From the NCBI GenBank assembly GCA_027063295.1, contig JAMORZ010000159.1, positions 1 through 30,499 of the forward strand: 30,499 bases of DNA. The letters run 5' to 3'. This stretch comes from Sulfurimonas sp. (lineage in GTDB: Bacteria > Campylobacterota > Campylobacteria > Campylobacterales > Sulfurimonadaceae). Of the stretch, positions 15,544 to 23,461 are shown piece by piece; within the stretch, counting starts at the first letter, position 1, and every line of letters begins with the position of its first letter. The notes below the pieces were generated by a model that was not told where the DNA came from, made no database searches, and saw only the letters and a program-made list of their open reading frames with translations. Both the position numbers and the translations under genes were made by a program.

Positions 15544-16122
15544 TTAATTGTTTGTATCGAAAAGTTTTTGTGCTTCTTGGTATTGGTGTGGGTAATTGCA
15601 GTTAAAAAAAGGGGTGGGATCATCAAAGTCAACATAAAGAGTCTTCTTGTTTTTGAGTAAAAACCCAAGTTTATGTGTGTTACTTTGTGCCATTTGTAAA
15701 AAATCTTTATAGAGAGTTTTATGGTAAACTCCACATAATGGTTGTATTTTTCCATCAACTTTGGCAATTGTTGCATCAATACTCTGAGTATCAGCAATGA
15801 GTATCTTTGCTATCTCATTTTGTGTAATCAAAGGAGTATCAACACTCAGCGCAAAAAAAGTATCACAACTGCATTGTTCAAATGCAGCAATAAAACCATA
15901 AGTTGGAGCAAAACCTTTAGCATCTTCTTCTATAAAATCTGCACCAAAATCAAACTTACTTTTATCTTTACATGAAATAAAAACTTTAGAGAAAAGCTCT
16001 TTTAAACGGTGGTATTGAAAATGGGTTAAGGAGGGGGAGTTCCCAAAAGGGAGAAGTGTTTTGTCTTCTCCCATTCTGGAGCTTTTGCCACCTGCGAAGA
16101 TGACACAAGGGATATTAAACAT
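15544..16122 (-). CDS. mobA: molybdenum cofactor guanylyltransferase
   Basis: Attaches GMP to Mo-molybdopterin to give MGD for DMSO-reductase-type enzymes. The 192-aa protein starts CVIFAGGKSSRMGEDKTLLPFG, the nucleotide-binding loop of the family. Further motifs are FALSVDTPLI (metal site) and DATIAKVDGKIQPLCGVYHK. The start shares bases with the stop of the OmpA-like gene. SoxC-type enzymes use non-nucleotide Moco, so this gene serves other molybdoenzymes such as nitrate or formate enzymes not in view. Confidence 0.93.
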   Translation of the reverse strand: MFNIPCVIFAGGKSSRMGEDKTLLPFGNSPSLTHFQYHRLKELFSKVFISCKDKSKFDFGADFIEEDAKGFAPTYGFIAAFEQCSCDTFFALSVDTPLITQNEIAKILIADTQSIDATIAKVDGKIQPLCGVYHKTLYKDFLQMAQSNTHKLGFLLKNKKTLYVDFDDPTPFFNCNYPHQYQEAQKLFDTNN

Positions 16123-17255
16123 TAGTTTCTGATAAGCTCAGCTTCGATTCTTCTATTTTTTGCACGACCTTCAGCAGTATCGTTTGTTGCGATTGGGTTT
16201 GCTTCACCTGCACCTTCAAAGCTAAGTTGTTTTGGATCAACACCGCGAGATACAAGATCAGCTACAACAGCTTTAGCTCTTTTTTGTGAAAGTTTTTGGT
16301 TGTATGTTGCACTCCCTTTTGAGTCTGTATAACCAACTATCTTTGCACTATAGTTTGTATGCTTCATCAAAAATGTTGCATATTTTTCTAAATGTGGGAA
16401 AGATTCTGCTTTAATATCTGCAGAGTTATTTTCAAAGTTGATATCTAGATTAAGTGTTAAAGGGCAACCATCACTATTTACCTCTTCACCAGCAGGTGTA
16501 TTTGGGCAGATATCATCTTTGTTAAGGATACCATCTTTGTCTGTATCATTATCTACTTTTTTTACTACAGGTAAAGCACATCCAAGAGCATCTACTTTTA
16601 CACCGCCAACTGTATAAAGGCAGCTATCTTGAGAGTTTAAAACACCATCATTGTCATCATCACCATCAACAACAGCTTGAACCTCTTCAACTTTTTCCTC
16701 TTGGATAGGAGCTGCTTTTTGAGCTTTTTGACCAAATGCAAATGTTATACCAGCTAAAACAGCTAAGTTGTTGTCATTTTCATAATCATTTGGTTTCAGC
16801 ATATAAAGTGCTTCTACTTTCAATGCTAGCTGTTTTGTAAGTGGAACTTTTGCACCAACACCAGCATCAATATAGAGTGAGTTTGTATTACCTGTTTGTC
16901 CCTTATCTGCATTACCCATATTTTCATAGCCAACACCACCTTTTGCAAAAGGTATCATAAAAGAGGTCTTATCAAACTCATACACACCATTAAGAGCAAC
17001 ACGCCAGATACTTGTATCATCGTTTGGGTAACTCTCTACATCATAATCAGTTTTTGCATAAAATATAGAAAGCTCTGGTTTGATCTTCGCATCAAAACCG
17101 TTGTACTGCACTTCAGCACCAAATGTTACATAATCATCAACATCAATATTACCCTCAGCGAAGTTGTACCCAACCATTGGTGATACTTCATACTTATACT
17201 CAGATGCGATTGCAACACTTCCTAAAAGGAGTGCTGATAATAAAATTGTTCTCAT
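16122..17255 (-). CDS. OmpA-family outer-membrane protein with TSP3 repeats
   Basis: A 377-aa protein. A signal peptide (1-17, ending IAS) is followed by an eight-strand-type beta barrel (about 18-175, GYNFAEGNIDVDDYVTFGAEV ... LAVLAGITFAFGQ). Then come calcium-binding thrombospondin-3-like repeats (about 195-265, DGDDDNDGVLNSQDSC and DNDTDKDGILNKDDICP). An OmpA peptidoglycan-binding domain forms the C-terminus (VGYTDSKGSATYNQKLSQKRA and NRRIEAELI). It anchors the outer membrane to the wall and may have adhesion or pore roles. A TATAAT lies at 17282-17287 about 27 nt upstream of the ATG. Confidence 0.93.
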   Translation of the reverse strand: MRTILLSALLLGSVAIASEYKYEVSPMVGYNFAEGNIDVDDYVTFGAEVQYNGFDAKIKPELSIFYAKTDYDVESYPNDDTSIWRVALNGVYEFDKTSFMIPFAKGGVGYENMGNADKGQTGNTNSLYIDAGVGAKVPLTKQLALKVEALYMLKPNDYENDNNLAVLAGITFAFGQKAQKAAPIQEEKVEEVQAVVDGDDDNDGVLNSQDSCLYTVGGVKVDALGCALPVVKKVDNDTDKDGILNKDDICPNTPAGEEVNSDGCPLTLNLDINFENNSADIKAESFPHLEKYATFLMKHTNYSAKIVGYTDSKGSATYNQKLSQKRAKAVVADLVSRGVDPKQLSFEGAGEANPIATNDTAEGRAKNRRIEAELIRN

Positions 17256-17281
17256 TTTTTTCCTACTTTTTATTTTTTTAC

Positions 17282-17287
17282 ATTATA
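17282..17287 (-). promoter_or_regulatory. -10 element upstream of the OmpA-family gene
   Basis: The minus strand reads AAGTTATAATG in the 57-nt gap after leuC. Spacing fits a promoter for the ompA-like/mobA/moaC run. No clear -35 was seen. Confidence 0.45.
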
Positions 17288-17312
17288 ACTTGTGCAAGTG
17301 ATTTTTTAGTGA

Positions 17313-18572
17313 TTATCTCGGGTCTGAAATATAACCTGTAATCGCTGAGATCGCAGCAACTGCAGAGTTTGCAAGATACACCTTGGAGCTTCTGCTTCCC
17401 ATACGACCAACAAAATTTCTGTTTGTTGTAGAGATAGCTACTTCACCATCACCCAAGATCCCCATATATCCACCAAGACACGCACCACAAGTTGGGTTTG
17501 AAACCACTCCACCTGCATCTACGATGATATCGATATATCCAAGTTTATTTGCTTCACGTAAAATTTTCTGTGTTCCTGGAGTAACAATAAGACGAACATC
17601 TTGGTGTACTTTTTTCCCCTCTAAGATCTCAGCTGCAACTTTTAAGTCAGCCAAACGACCATTTGTACACGAACCAATAAACGCCTGATCTACCTTGATC
17701 TTGTCTGATACTGCTTTAGAGATGCTGTGTCCGTTTGATGGTAAGAACGGGTATGCGATCACAGGCTCAAGTGCTGCAACATCTATCTCTAGTACTTGAG
17801 CATATGTAGCATCTTCATCAGAGTGATGGATGCGAGGTTTACGAGCAAGATCTTTATCTGCTAAAAATGCTTCTGTTGTCTCATCGTAAGCTACGATTCC
17901 ACTTTTTGCACCAGCTTCGATCGCCATATTACACATAGAAAATCTATCATCCATGCTAAGATGCTCAATCGTACTTCCTGTAAACTCTAAAGTTCTATAG
18001 AGTGCACCATCAACACCGATCATACGGATGATCTCTAAGATGATATCTTTTCCTGTTGTGTATTTTCCAGGTTTTCCACTAAGCACCACTTTGATAGACT
18101 CAGGAACTTTAAACCAGTTACCACCACTAATCATCGCAAACGCAAGGTCAGTACTCCCCATACCTGTTGAGAATGCTCCGAGTGCACCGTGTGTACAAGT
18201 GTGGCTATCTGCACCGATAATCACATCACCAGGAACAACAAGCCCTTTTTCAGGTAAAAGAGCATGCTCAATCCCCATATCTTTTTCATCAAAAAAGTTT
18301 TTAAGGTTATGTTTTTTTGCAAAATCACGGCTGATACGTGCTTGGTTTGCACTTGCTATATCTTTTGCAGGGATAAAGTGATCAAGTACGATAGAAAACC
18401 CATCAGGATTTGCTAAAGACTCTGCTCCAGACTCTTCAAAAGCTTTTATAGAGATAGGAGTTGTGATATCGTTTCCAATAACCATATCGATGTCACAACG
18501 GATAATCTCACCCGCATAGACTTTACGACCGACATGTTCTGAGAATATTTTTTCAGTGATTGTTTGAGCCAT
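17313..18572 (-). CDS. leuC: 3-isopropylmalate dehydratase large subunit
   Basis: An aconitase-superfamily [4Fe-4S] enzyme that isomerises 2- to 3-isopropylmalate in leucine synthesis. At 419 aa it matches the shorter LeuC type related to archaeal and homoaconitase-like enzymes rather than the about 466-aa enterobacterial form. Cluster ligands are visible in GADSHTCTHGALG, GSCTNGRLADLK and NPTCGACLGGYMG. The small subunit leuD is not adjacent. The ATG has AAGAGG upstream, and an extended -10 lies at 18606-18614. Confidence 0.93.
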   Translation of the reverse strand: MAQTITEKIFSEHVGRKVYAGEIIRCDIDMVIGNDITTPISIKAFEESGAESLANPDGFSIVLDHFIPAKDIASANQARISRDFAKKHNLKNFFDEKDMGIEHALLPEKGLVVPGDVIIGADSHTCTHGALGAFSTGMGSTDLAFAMISGGNWFKVPESIKVVLSGKPGKYTTGKDIILEIIRMIGVDGALYRTLEFTGSTIEHLSMDDRFSMCNMAIEAGAKSGIVAYDETTEAFLADKDLARKPRIHHSDEDATYAQVLEIDVAALEPVIAYPFLPSNGHSISKAVSDKIKVDQAFIGSCTNGRLADLKVAAEILEGKKVHQDVRLIVTPGTQKILREANKLGYIDIIVDAGGVVSNPTCGACLGGYMGILGDGEVAISTTNRNFVGRMGSRSSKVYLANSAVAAISAITGYISDPR

Positions 18573-18605
18573 TATATGAACCTCTTCATTTTAAATAATG
18601 GCGCG

Positions 18606-18614
18606 ATTATAGCA
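18606..18614 (-). promoter_or_regulatory. extended -10 promoter of leuC
   Basis: The minus strand reads TGCTATAAT, a perfect extended -10, about 34 nt before the leuC ATG in the gap 18573-18639. This separates leuC transcription from the upstream redox operon. Confidence 0.6.
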
Positions 18615-18639
18615 TAAGAGGTTTAAAATGAGATTTTAG

Positions 18640-19356
18640 TTACTCTTTATTATGAGGCTGCTTAATCCTCTTTTGGATATATCTCGCTACTGATCTTAAT
18701 TGAAAATCATCATATTTGCGTTTCCATGAAGGCATATCATCTTTATGAGTTCCCCAAAATTTTCCACCATATTTTGCATATAGAAAAATCTCATCCTCAT
18801 TTAAAAGTGTTTTGCGTAAGTTATATGGGTAAATAAAATCATCTTCATTTTTAGAAAGTTCAACATACCTACTCTCTCCATCACCTTTTTTACCATGACA
18901 TTTTGCACACTTTTTGGTAAAAATCTTTTTTCCTACACCAAGCATATCATCTTCAATACTTACACTATAAATCATCGATTTTTGCAATAACTGAGAAACT
19001 TTTTCATCTCTTTTAGGATGAAACTGATGAGAGATATAATGAGCAACACTACGCAACTGTCTCTCATCATACACATATTTAAACGCAGGCATAATATCTG
19101 CATGAGCACCCCAGTGGTGAGCTCCATGTTTAATAATCTCATACGATTGATCTTCACTCAAAATACTCTGGTTAAGCTTTCTAGGTTTAACAATCAATTC
19201 CATTTGAGCATTGGTTTGACCATTCTCACCATGGCAAGAGATACAAGTTTGTTCATAGACACCTTTACCAAGTGCAAACATCATGGGATTATAAGCTTGT
19301 GCATACAAACCACTCCAAAAGCATAAAAAAAGAAAATTTAAAAAAAATATCTTCAT
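18640..19356 (-). CDS. periplasmic di-heme cytochrome c with internal duplication
   Basis: A 238-aa protein with a signal peptide (1-19, ending LYA) and two class I cytochrome c domains. Heme motifs are CISCH (38-42) and CAKCH (150-154). Each domain has a matching W-G-x-H-x-D-x-M-P segment (82-90 and 201-209), giving probable Met axial ligands M89 and M208, followed by a QLRSVAxYI helix. The two halves are therefore tandem copies. It is the last gene of the unit, 3 nt after the cupredoxin stop and without a strong ribosome site of its own. Probably shuttles electrons to the peroxidase or from the cupredoxin; the partner is inferred. Confidence 0.9.
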   Translation of the reverse strand: MKIFFLNFLFLCFWSGLYAQAYNPMMFALGKGVYEQTCISCHGENGQTNAQMELIVKPRKLNQSILSEDQSYEIIKHGAHHWGAHADIMPAFKYVYDERQLRSVAHYISHQFHPKRDEKVSQLLQKSMIYSVSIEDDMLGVGKKIFTKKCAKCHGKKGDGESRYVELSKNEDDFIYPYNLRKTLLNEDEIFLYAKYGGKFWGTHKDDMPSWKRKYDDFQLRSVARYIQKRIKQPHNKE

Positions 19357-19359
19357 AGA

Positions 19360-19674
19360 CTATTTGACTGTTACTTCTAAAAGCATATTGGGATGTATGG
19401 CACACTCCACATCAAAACTACCTGGTGCTTTCATCTTCACTCTGATATCTTCACCTGTTGCCTGCATACCGATATCAAATTCATTTGCTTCATCATCTGT
19501 GTAAGCATTATGAGCAAAAGGGTCAGAGTTTTTAAATACAATATAATCCCCAACATGTAATGTTACTTCATGAGGGATAAAAGTCTTTTTTACTTGATCT
19601 ACCACATAATCTTTTGCATCTAACATCATGCTGCACATCACAACAGACACAAGCAATACTCCCATTTTTTTCAT
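19360..19674 (-). CDS. cupredoxin (plastocyanin/azurin-like) electron carrier
   Basis: A small exported blue-copper protein of 104 aa. The ATG at 19674 is chosen because AGGAG lies 6 nt upstream; TTG 19680 and ATG 19677 are too close to it. Signal peptide about 1-20. Type-1 copper ligands are seen as H55 (PFAHNAY) and C91, H94 and M97 (VECAIHPNM). The spacing resembles plastocyanin and methylamine-cluster cupredoxins. It sits between the peroxidase and the di-heme cytochrome, so it is likely a one-electron carrier between periplasmic partners. Confidence 0.88.
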   Translation of the reverse strand: MKKMGVLLVSVVMCSMMLDAKDYVVDQVKKTFIPHEVTLHVGDYIVFKNSDPFAHNAYTDDEANEFDIGMQATGEDIRVKMKAPGSFDVECAIHPNMLLEVTVK

Positions 19675-19683
19675 CATCAACTC

Positions 19684-20697
19684 CTACTGAGGAAATGAAG
19701 TTGGTATATCCACCTTCACATCAGGACCAGTTAAAGTGTGCATAAACGCAACTACTGCATCTACTTCATCTTCACTTAAATCTCTTTTTTTCATATACTC
19801 TGACTTATTTTTTACATTGTTCTCATAACGTCCACCCTCAGAACACAACACCGTTGCTTCTTTAAGAGTTTTTACACTTCCATCATGAAAGTAAGGGTAT
19901 GATTTTGTCACATCTCTAAGCGTTGGTGTTTTAAACACACCATACCATGCTGGACGAGCTTTTACATTGTATCGACCAAGCTCTTTTCCTGTGAGTTCAC
20001 CATCATTAAGCCCAATATTGTGAAAACTTCCATCTGTAAAGTTCCAACCATCATGACAATCTGTACAATGAGCTTTCCCTTGAAAAAGTTCAAACCCTTT
20101 TTTTGCTTCTGCAGAGATCGCATTTTTATCACCTTTGATATATTTGTCAAATGGTGCTTCAGGGGAGATAACAGTTCTCTCAAACGATGCAATCGCTTTT
20201 GCAAGATACTCTTTTGTGATCACCCCTTTACTCTCAGGATATGCTTTTGCAAAAAGTTCTTTATAGCCTTGAATCTTATTGAGTTTTGGGATCAGCATAT
20301 CAAGAGGCATATTCATCTCTACATCTGCTTCGATAGGTCCTAATGCCTGAGCTTCTAAACTTTTTGCACGTCCGTCCCAAAACTGTTTTTTCTGAAATGC
20401 ACTGTTGAGAATTGTTGGTGAATTTCTTGGTCCAACTCTTCCTTGAAACCCTACCGCTTTTGAAGTTGGCACCTCATCACTCCATCCTCTACTTGGACTG
20501 TGACAAGTTGCACATGAGATAGTATCATCTCTTGAGAGTCTTACATCAAAGTAAAGGAGCTTTCCAAGCTCTATTCTCTCTTTTGTAAGTTTGTTATCTT
20601 CTGGTTGAGGCACTTCAGATGGACAAATCCACTTTGATGTATCTTGTGCTAATACAGATACACCCATAAGTAAACAAGCTAATACAATCTTTTTCAT
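19684..20697 (-). CDS. di-heme cytochrome c peroxidase (CCP/MauG family)
   Basis: A 337-aa protein exported by a signal peptide (1-17, ending LAQ). Heme motifs are CATCH (62-66) and CTDCH (211-215), with family segments LYFDVRLSRDDTISC, RNSPTILNSAFQKKQFWDGRA and FKTPTLRDVTKSYPYFHDGS. Such enzymes reduce hydrogen peroxide with electrons from cytochrome c or cupredoxin; both kinds of donor are encoded directly downstream. Extra cysteines C25 and C285 may form a disulfide. GAGGGAT precedes the ATG, and the ABC ATPase gene ends 28 nt upstream. A MauG-like oxidase role is the alternative. Confidence 0.92.
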   Translation of the reverse strand: MKKIVLACLLMGVSVLAQDTSKWICPSEVPQPEDNKLTKERIELGKLLYFDVRLSRDDTISCATCHSPSRGWSDEVPTSKAVGFQGRVGPRNSPTILNSAFQKKQFWDGRAKSLEAQALGPIEADVEMNMPLDMLIPKLNKIQGYKELFAKAYPESKGVITKEYLAKAIASFERTVISPEAPFDKYIKGDKNAISAEAKKGFELFQGKAHCTDCHDGWNFTDGSFHNIGLNDGELTGKELGRYNVKARPAWYGVFKTPTLRDVTKSYPYFHDGSVKTLKEATVLCSEGGRYENNVKNKSEYMKKRDLSEDEVDAVVAFMHTLTGPDVKVDIPTSFPQ

Positions 20698-20725
20698 AAC
20701 TATCCCTCTCTTAGATCATCTTGTG

Positions 20726-21373
20726 TTATTTTAACACATTTTCCCCTAGAACAATCCCTTCATCTTCAAGATCACTTAAGAAACTATCGTGTGTTGCAAG
20801 GATCACTATCTTATTTTGCTCCTTAAAAGAGCGTACAATCTCTTTGAAAAACTCACCATTTCCTTTATCGAGGTTCGCTGTTGGTTCATCACAAACAAGA
20901 ATATCAGGTTGATGTACAATCGCTCTTGCGATCACACATCGTTGCTTCTCTCCACCAGAAAGTGTCGCTACTTCGGCATCTCTTTTGTGCCATATATTTG
21001 CTGCTTTTAGAGCTTGCTCTATTTTCTGTTTTTGTTGAAGCGGTTGAAGATTGTGCAAAACGAGTGCAGCTTCTAGGTTTTGAATAACATTCAACTCCTC
21101 CAAAAGATAAAAATTTTGTGTTATATAGCCAATCTGATTTGCTCTGTATGTTGCAAGATGTGTATCTGTGAGTTGGGATATATTTATGCCATCGATAGAT
21201 ACGTATCCACTTGTAGGTTTCATCAAAGCTGCGATGATATGCAAAAGTGTACTCTTTCCACTTCCACTCTCCCCTTTGATGAAAAAAACTGTTCCTTTTT
21301 TAACCTCAAAATTTATCTCATCAAGCACCCTCTCTTGGTGAAACTCTTTGCAAACATCTTTTAGTACCATCAT
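20726..21373 (-). CDS. ABC transporter ATPase (LolD/MacB type)
   Basis: A 215-aa nucleotide-binding subunit. Walker A is GESGSGKST, the signature LSGGEKQR, Walker B ILVCDEPTANLDKG and the switch His is in THD. Length and sequence style fit the MacB/LolD/FtsE branch, whose permeases have four spans, as the next upstream gene product does. The ATGATG start overlaps the permease stop. It would power the permease on the cytoplasmic face. Substrate unknown. Confidence 0.93.
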   Translation of the reverse strand: MMVLKDVCKEFHQERVLDEINFEVKKGTVFFIKGESGSGKSTLLHIIAALMKPTSGYVSIDGINISQLTDTHLATYRANQIGYITQNFYLLEELNVIQNLEAALVLHNLQPLQQKQKIEQALKAANIWHKRDAEVATLSGGEKQRCVIARAIVHQPDILVCDEPTANLDKGNGEFFKEIVRSFKEQNKIVILATHDSFLSDLEDEGIVLGENVLK

Positions 21374-22542
21374 CTCAACACCTCACTTGGCTCACTTACT
21401 GAAAGCTTCCACAACGGGATAATAATAGAGAGTAAAAATGGCACTACAAAAAACAAAAAGATTAAAAAAAGATCAGAAAAGGTGATATAAGGAGTAAAAG
21501 ATGTCATATTTTGTAAATTTGCCCCACCTAAAAAAATCTGCTTTAACAAAGGTGCACCAAAAACAAATACATAAAAATATGCCAAGATAACTCCAAGAAG
21601 ATAAGCCCAAACAATAATCACACCATTTTGAATCAATTTCATAGCAATAATGCGCTCTATTGTCCATCCAATAGAACGCAGTATTGCAACCTCTTTTACT
21701 CCATTTTCACTTATGCTCAAATAGCGCTGAAATAATACAAGTAAAAATGTCACAATCACAACAACATAAAGGCTTAAAAACACCCCACCTTTGTAGTTAA
21801 AAAGATTTGTATAGTTGTTTTTTATATCTTGCTTTGTAATGATCCTTGTATCAAAATGGGAGATAGCAAGTTTGTTCTCAATCGTTTGCAATTCATCTTT
21901 ATTTGCAATGTTTAGAACAATATCACTTACACTCTCTGCATCAATCCCCAAAATCTCTTTTGCAACATCTTTCTCCATCAAGATTAAGTCACTTCCAACA
22001 AGATCCCCTTCACTTGGCAAAGAATCGTAGATATAAACTTTTCTTTTTTCACGTTGAGGGTTTCTAAAGATATAATACTTTTTATACTCAAATGTATCAA
22101 AAAACTCTTTTACACCTGAGCCAATAATCATAGAATCTCGCTCTAAAAACTTATCTATATCAATTTTGATGCCAAGATCATCTAAGAGCTTAAGAGCATT
22201 TTCATCAAAAAAATCTATCCCTACAATAAAAAAATGTCTCTCTTTTGTTTCATAATAGTACTCTCCATACACTCTTGCACTAGCACTACTCACACCTGGT
22301 AGCTCTAAAAACTCATCAACCCATTGCTCTGGAAGATTGACAACCCTGCCCCCAATATATTTTTGCACTGTTATATCAGCTTGTGATTCAAGTGTAGCAA
22401 AGAGATCTCGTTTCATCGATGATGATAAAAACAAAACACTACTCACTAAAAAAACCAGAAATGTAGAGATGATAAACACACTGCTATGCTCTTTTTTATG
22501 TTTATACAAAAGGAGCAATGCAAAGTAAAATCTATTGAGCAT
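21370..22542 (-). CDS. ABC transporter permease (FtsX/MacB-like)
   Basis: A 390-aa membrane protein from ATG 22542; a TTG at 22548 is the alternative, but GGA lies 8 nt before the ATG. Four spans are apparent: one near residues 20-42 (VFIISTFLVFLVSSVLFLSS) and three near 250-275, 308-332 and 350-378. A large periplasmic domain of about 210 residues lies between spans 1 and 2 (MacB-PCD-like, starting DLFATLESQADITVQKYIGG). This is the layout of MacB/LolC-type mechanotransmission permeases, which work on periplasmic clients rather than cytoplasmic solutes. It overlaps both neighbours, so the pair is translated together. Confidence 0.9.
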   Translation of the reverse strand: MLNRFYFALLLLYKHKKEHSSVFIISTFLVFLVSSVLFLSSSMKRDLFATLESQADITVQKYIGGRVVNLPEQWVDEFLELPGVSSASARVYGEYYYETKERHFFIVGIDFFDENALKLLDDLGIKIDIDKFLERDSMIIGSGVKEFFDTFEYKKYYIFRNPQREKRKVYIYDSLPSEGDLVGSDLILMEKDVAKEILGIDAESVSDIVLNIANKDELQTIENKLAISHFDTRIITKQDIKNNYTNLFNYKGGVFLSLYVVVIVTFLLVLFQRYLSISENGVKEVAILRSIGWTIERIIAMKLIQNGVIIVWAYLLGVILAYFYVFVFGAPLLKQIFLGGANLQNMTSFTPYITFSDLFLIFLFFVVPFLLSIIIPLWKLSVSEPSEVLR

Positions 22543-22768
22543 AAACAAAATCCATTTGGTTATAATTTTTCATCTGTGGATAGAGACGATTTTGTGTTGG
22601 AGTGACAGAATAGTTTTCCTCCAAAAAACCTGTAGATAAAGAGATACGGGGGATTTGAATCAGTTGTGAGAGTTTACTTAGTGTTTGATTTGGAGAGTTT
22701 GTCTCCCCTAAAACAAAAACAAAGCCCATAACCAAACTCAAAGAGATAAAATAAAAGCTAAACTTCAT
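22532..22768 (-). CDS. small exported or membrane-anchored protein, 78 aa
   Basis: I do not recognise it. An N-terminal hydrophobic segment (SFYFISLSLVMGFVFVLG, about 4-21) serves as signal peptide or anchor. About 55 polar residues follow (TNSPNQTLSKLSQLIQIPRI then SLSTGFLEENYSV), with no cysteine or metal motif. It overlaps the unknown gene before it by 11 nt and the permease gene after it, so it is inside one translational chain. It is a candidate accessory subunit or client of the ABC permease. Confidence 0.72.
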   Translation of the reverse strand: MKFSFYFISLSLVMGFVFVLGETNSPNQTLSKLSQLIQIPRISLSTGFLEENYSVTPTQNRLYPQMKNYNQMDFVYAQ

Positions 22769-23261
22769 ACTTCAAAGCTTTTTTTGTAAATTCTACACTA
22801 CAAAAAAACATTGCTATAAAAATCGGGTTGAGTTTTATATACTCATCACTTACTCTTTCAAACACCTCAAAGCTAAACCCACCACCATCTTTTGGATTTT
22901 GTGGAAGCACTTCAAACTTCACCGGTGCAAGTGCACGAATCATATTTAAAACAGCTTTTTTCTTTTTCGTGTTACCATAGTTAAGGATATTGAAATCTGG
23001 ATCTTCTGAACTTTTATGGGTTGCAAGTATCTCCTCAATAAGATCTACTTTATCTTTAAAAACCACCTTGTTCCACTTTATGATTGTGTTGTTTGAGGCT
23101 ATTTGACACTCTTTATACATAAATGGGTTTGGTCGTTTAGACTTCATCGCTTCAATAAGTGCTAAGAGAAAGTTGACTCCACCGATATTCTCAGCAGCCT
23201 TTTTCATAAAAAGGTGTATCAAAAGTTTTGTATCATCACTCTGTTTGTTAAAATTACACAT
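22758..23261 (-). CDS. hypothetical cytoplasmic protein, 167 aa
   Basis: No family recognised. It is soluble and mostly helical at the N-terminus (DTKLLIHLFMKKAAENIGGVNFLLALIEAM), with a central basic patch (NTKKKKAVLNMIRAL) and a C-terminal EYIKLNPIFIAMFFCSVEFTKKAL helix. It is the first gene of the seven-gene redox/ABC unit, about 20 nt after the predicted transcription start. It could be a regulator or a dedicated assembly factor, but no DNA-binding motif is evident. Confidence 0.75.
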   Translation of the reverse strand: MCNFNKQSDDTKLLIHLFMKKAAENIGGVNFLLALIEAMKSKRPNPFMYKECQIASNNTIIKWNKVVFKDKVDLIEEILATHKSSEDPDFNILNYGNTKKKKAVLNMIRALAPVKFEVLPQNPKDGGGFSFEVFERVSDEYIKLNPIFIAMFFCSVEFTKKALKYEV

Positions 23262-23288
23262 ATATTCTTCTTTATTTTTTTATAGAGT

Positions 23289-23297
23289 ATTATAACA
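23289..23297 (-). promoter_or_regulatory. extended -10 promoter of the redox/ABC operon
   Basis: The minus strand reads TGTTATAAT, a perfect extended -10, giving a start near 23282 and a leader of about 20 nt to the ATG at 23261. The element is part of an inverted repeat (23291-23320). Confidence 0.6.
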
Positions 23298-23320
23298 CTG
23301 TTTTAGTTTATGGTGTTATA
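23291..23320. promoter_or_regulatory. inverted repeat (putative operator) at the operon promoter
   Basis: TATAACAC (23291-23298) and GTGTTATA (23313-23320) are perfect 8-bp arms separated by 14 nt, so their centres are 22 bp apart, about two helical turns. One arm covers the -10 and the other lies near the -35 position. This fits binding of a dimeric repressor. The regulator is unknown. Confidence 0.5.
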
Positions 23321-23397
23321 TTTTTCACTTTCTCTATTCTTAAACCATTTCTCACATCAGTTTCACTTAAGCAAATCATAATAACAAAGGTATTATT

Positions 23398-23436
23398 ATG
23401 TCAGAACTCAAAAGAGACAAAATTTGTCTTATTTAA
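23398..23436 (+). CDS. 12-codon leader ORF upstream of nifS
   Basis: ATG at 23398 opens MSELKRDKICLI and stops at TAA 23434-23436. An AAAGG lies about 8 nt before the ATG, so translation is plausible. The second half contains a perfect 15-nt palindrome (23415-23429). It ends 25 nt before nifS. It could be a regulatory leader peptide with one Cys codon; chance is not excluded. Confidence 0.35.
   Translation: MSELKRDKICLI
23415..23429. promoter_or_regulatory. palindrome upstream of nifS
   Basis: AGACAAA-A-TTTGTCT is a perfect palindrome 33 nt before the nifS ATG. It may be an operator or form a small RNA hairpin near the ribosome site AAGAGG. Confidence 0.4.
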
Positions 23437-23461
23437 AAAACCTAATATTTAAGAGGTAAAT

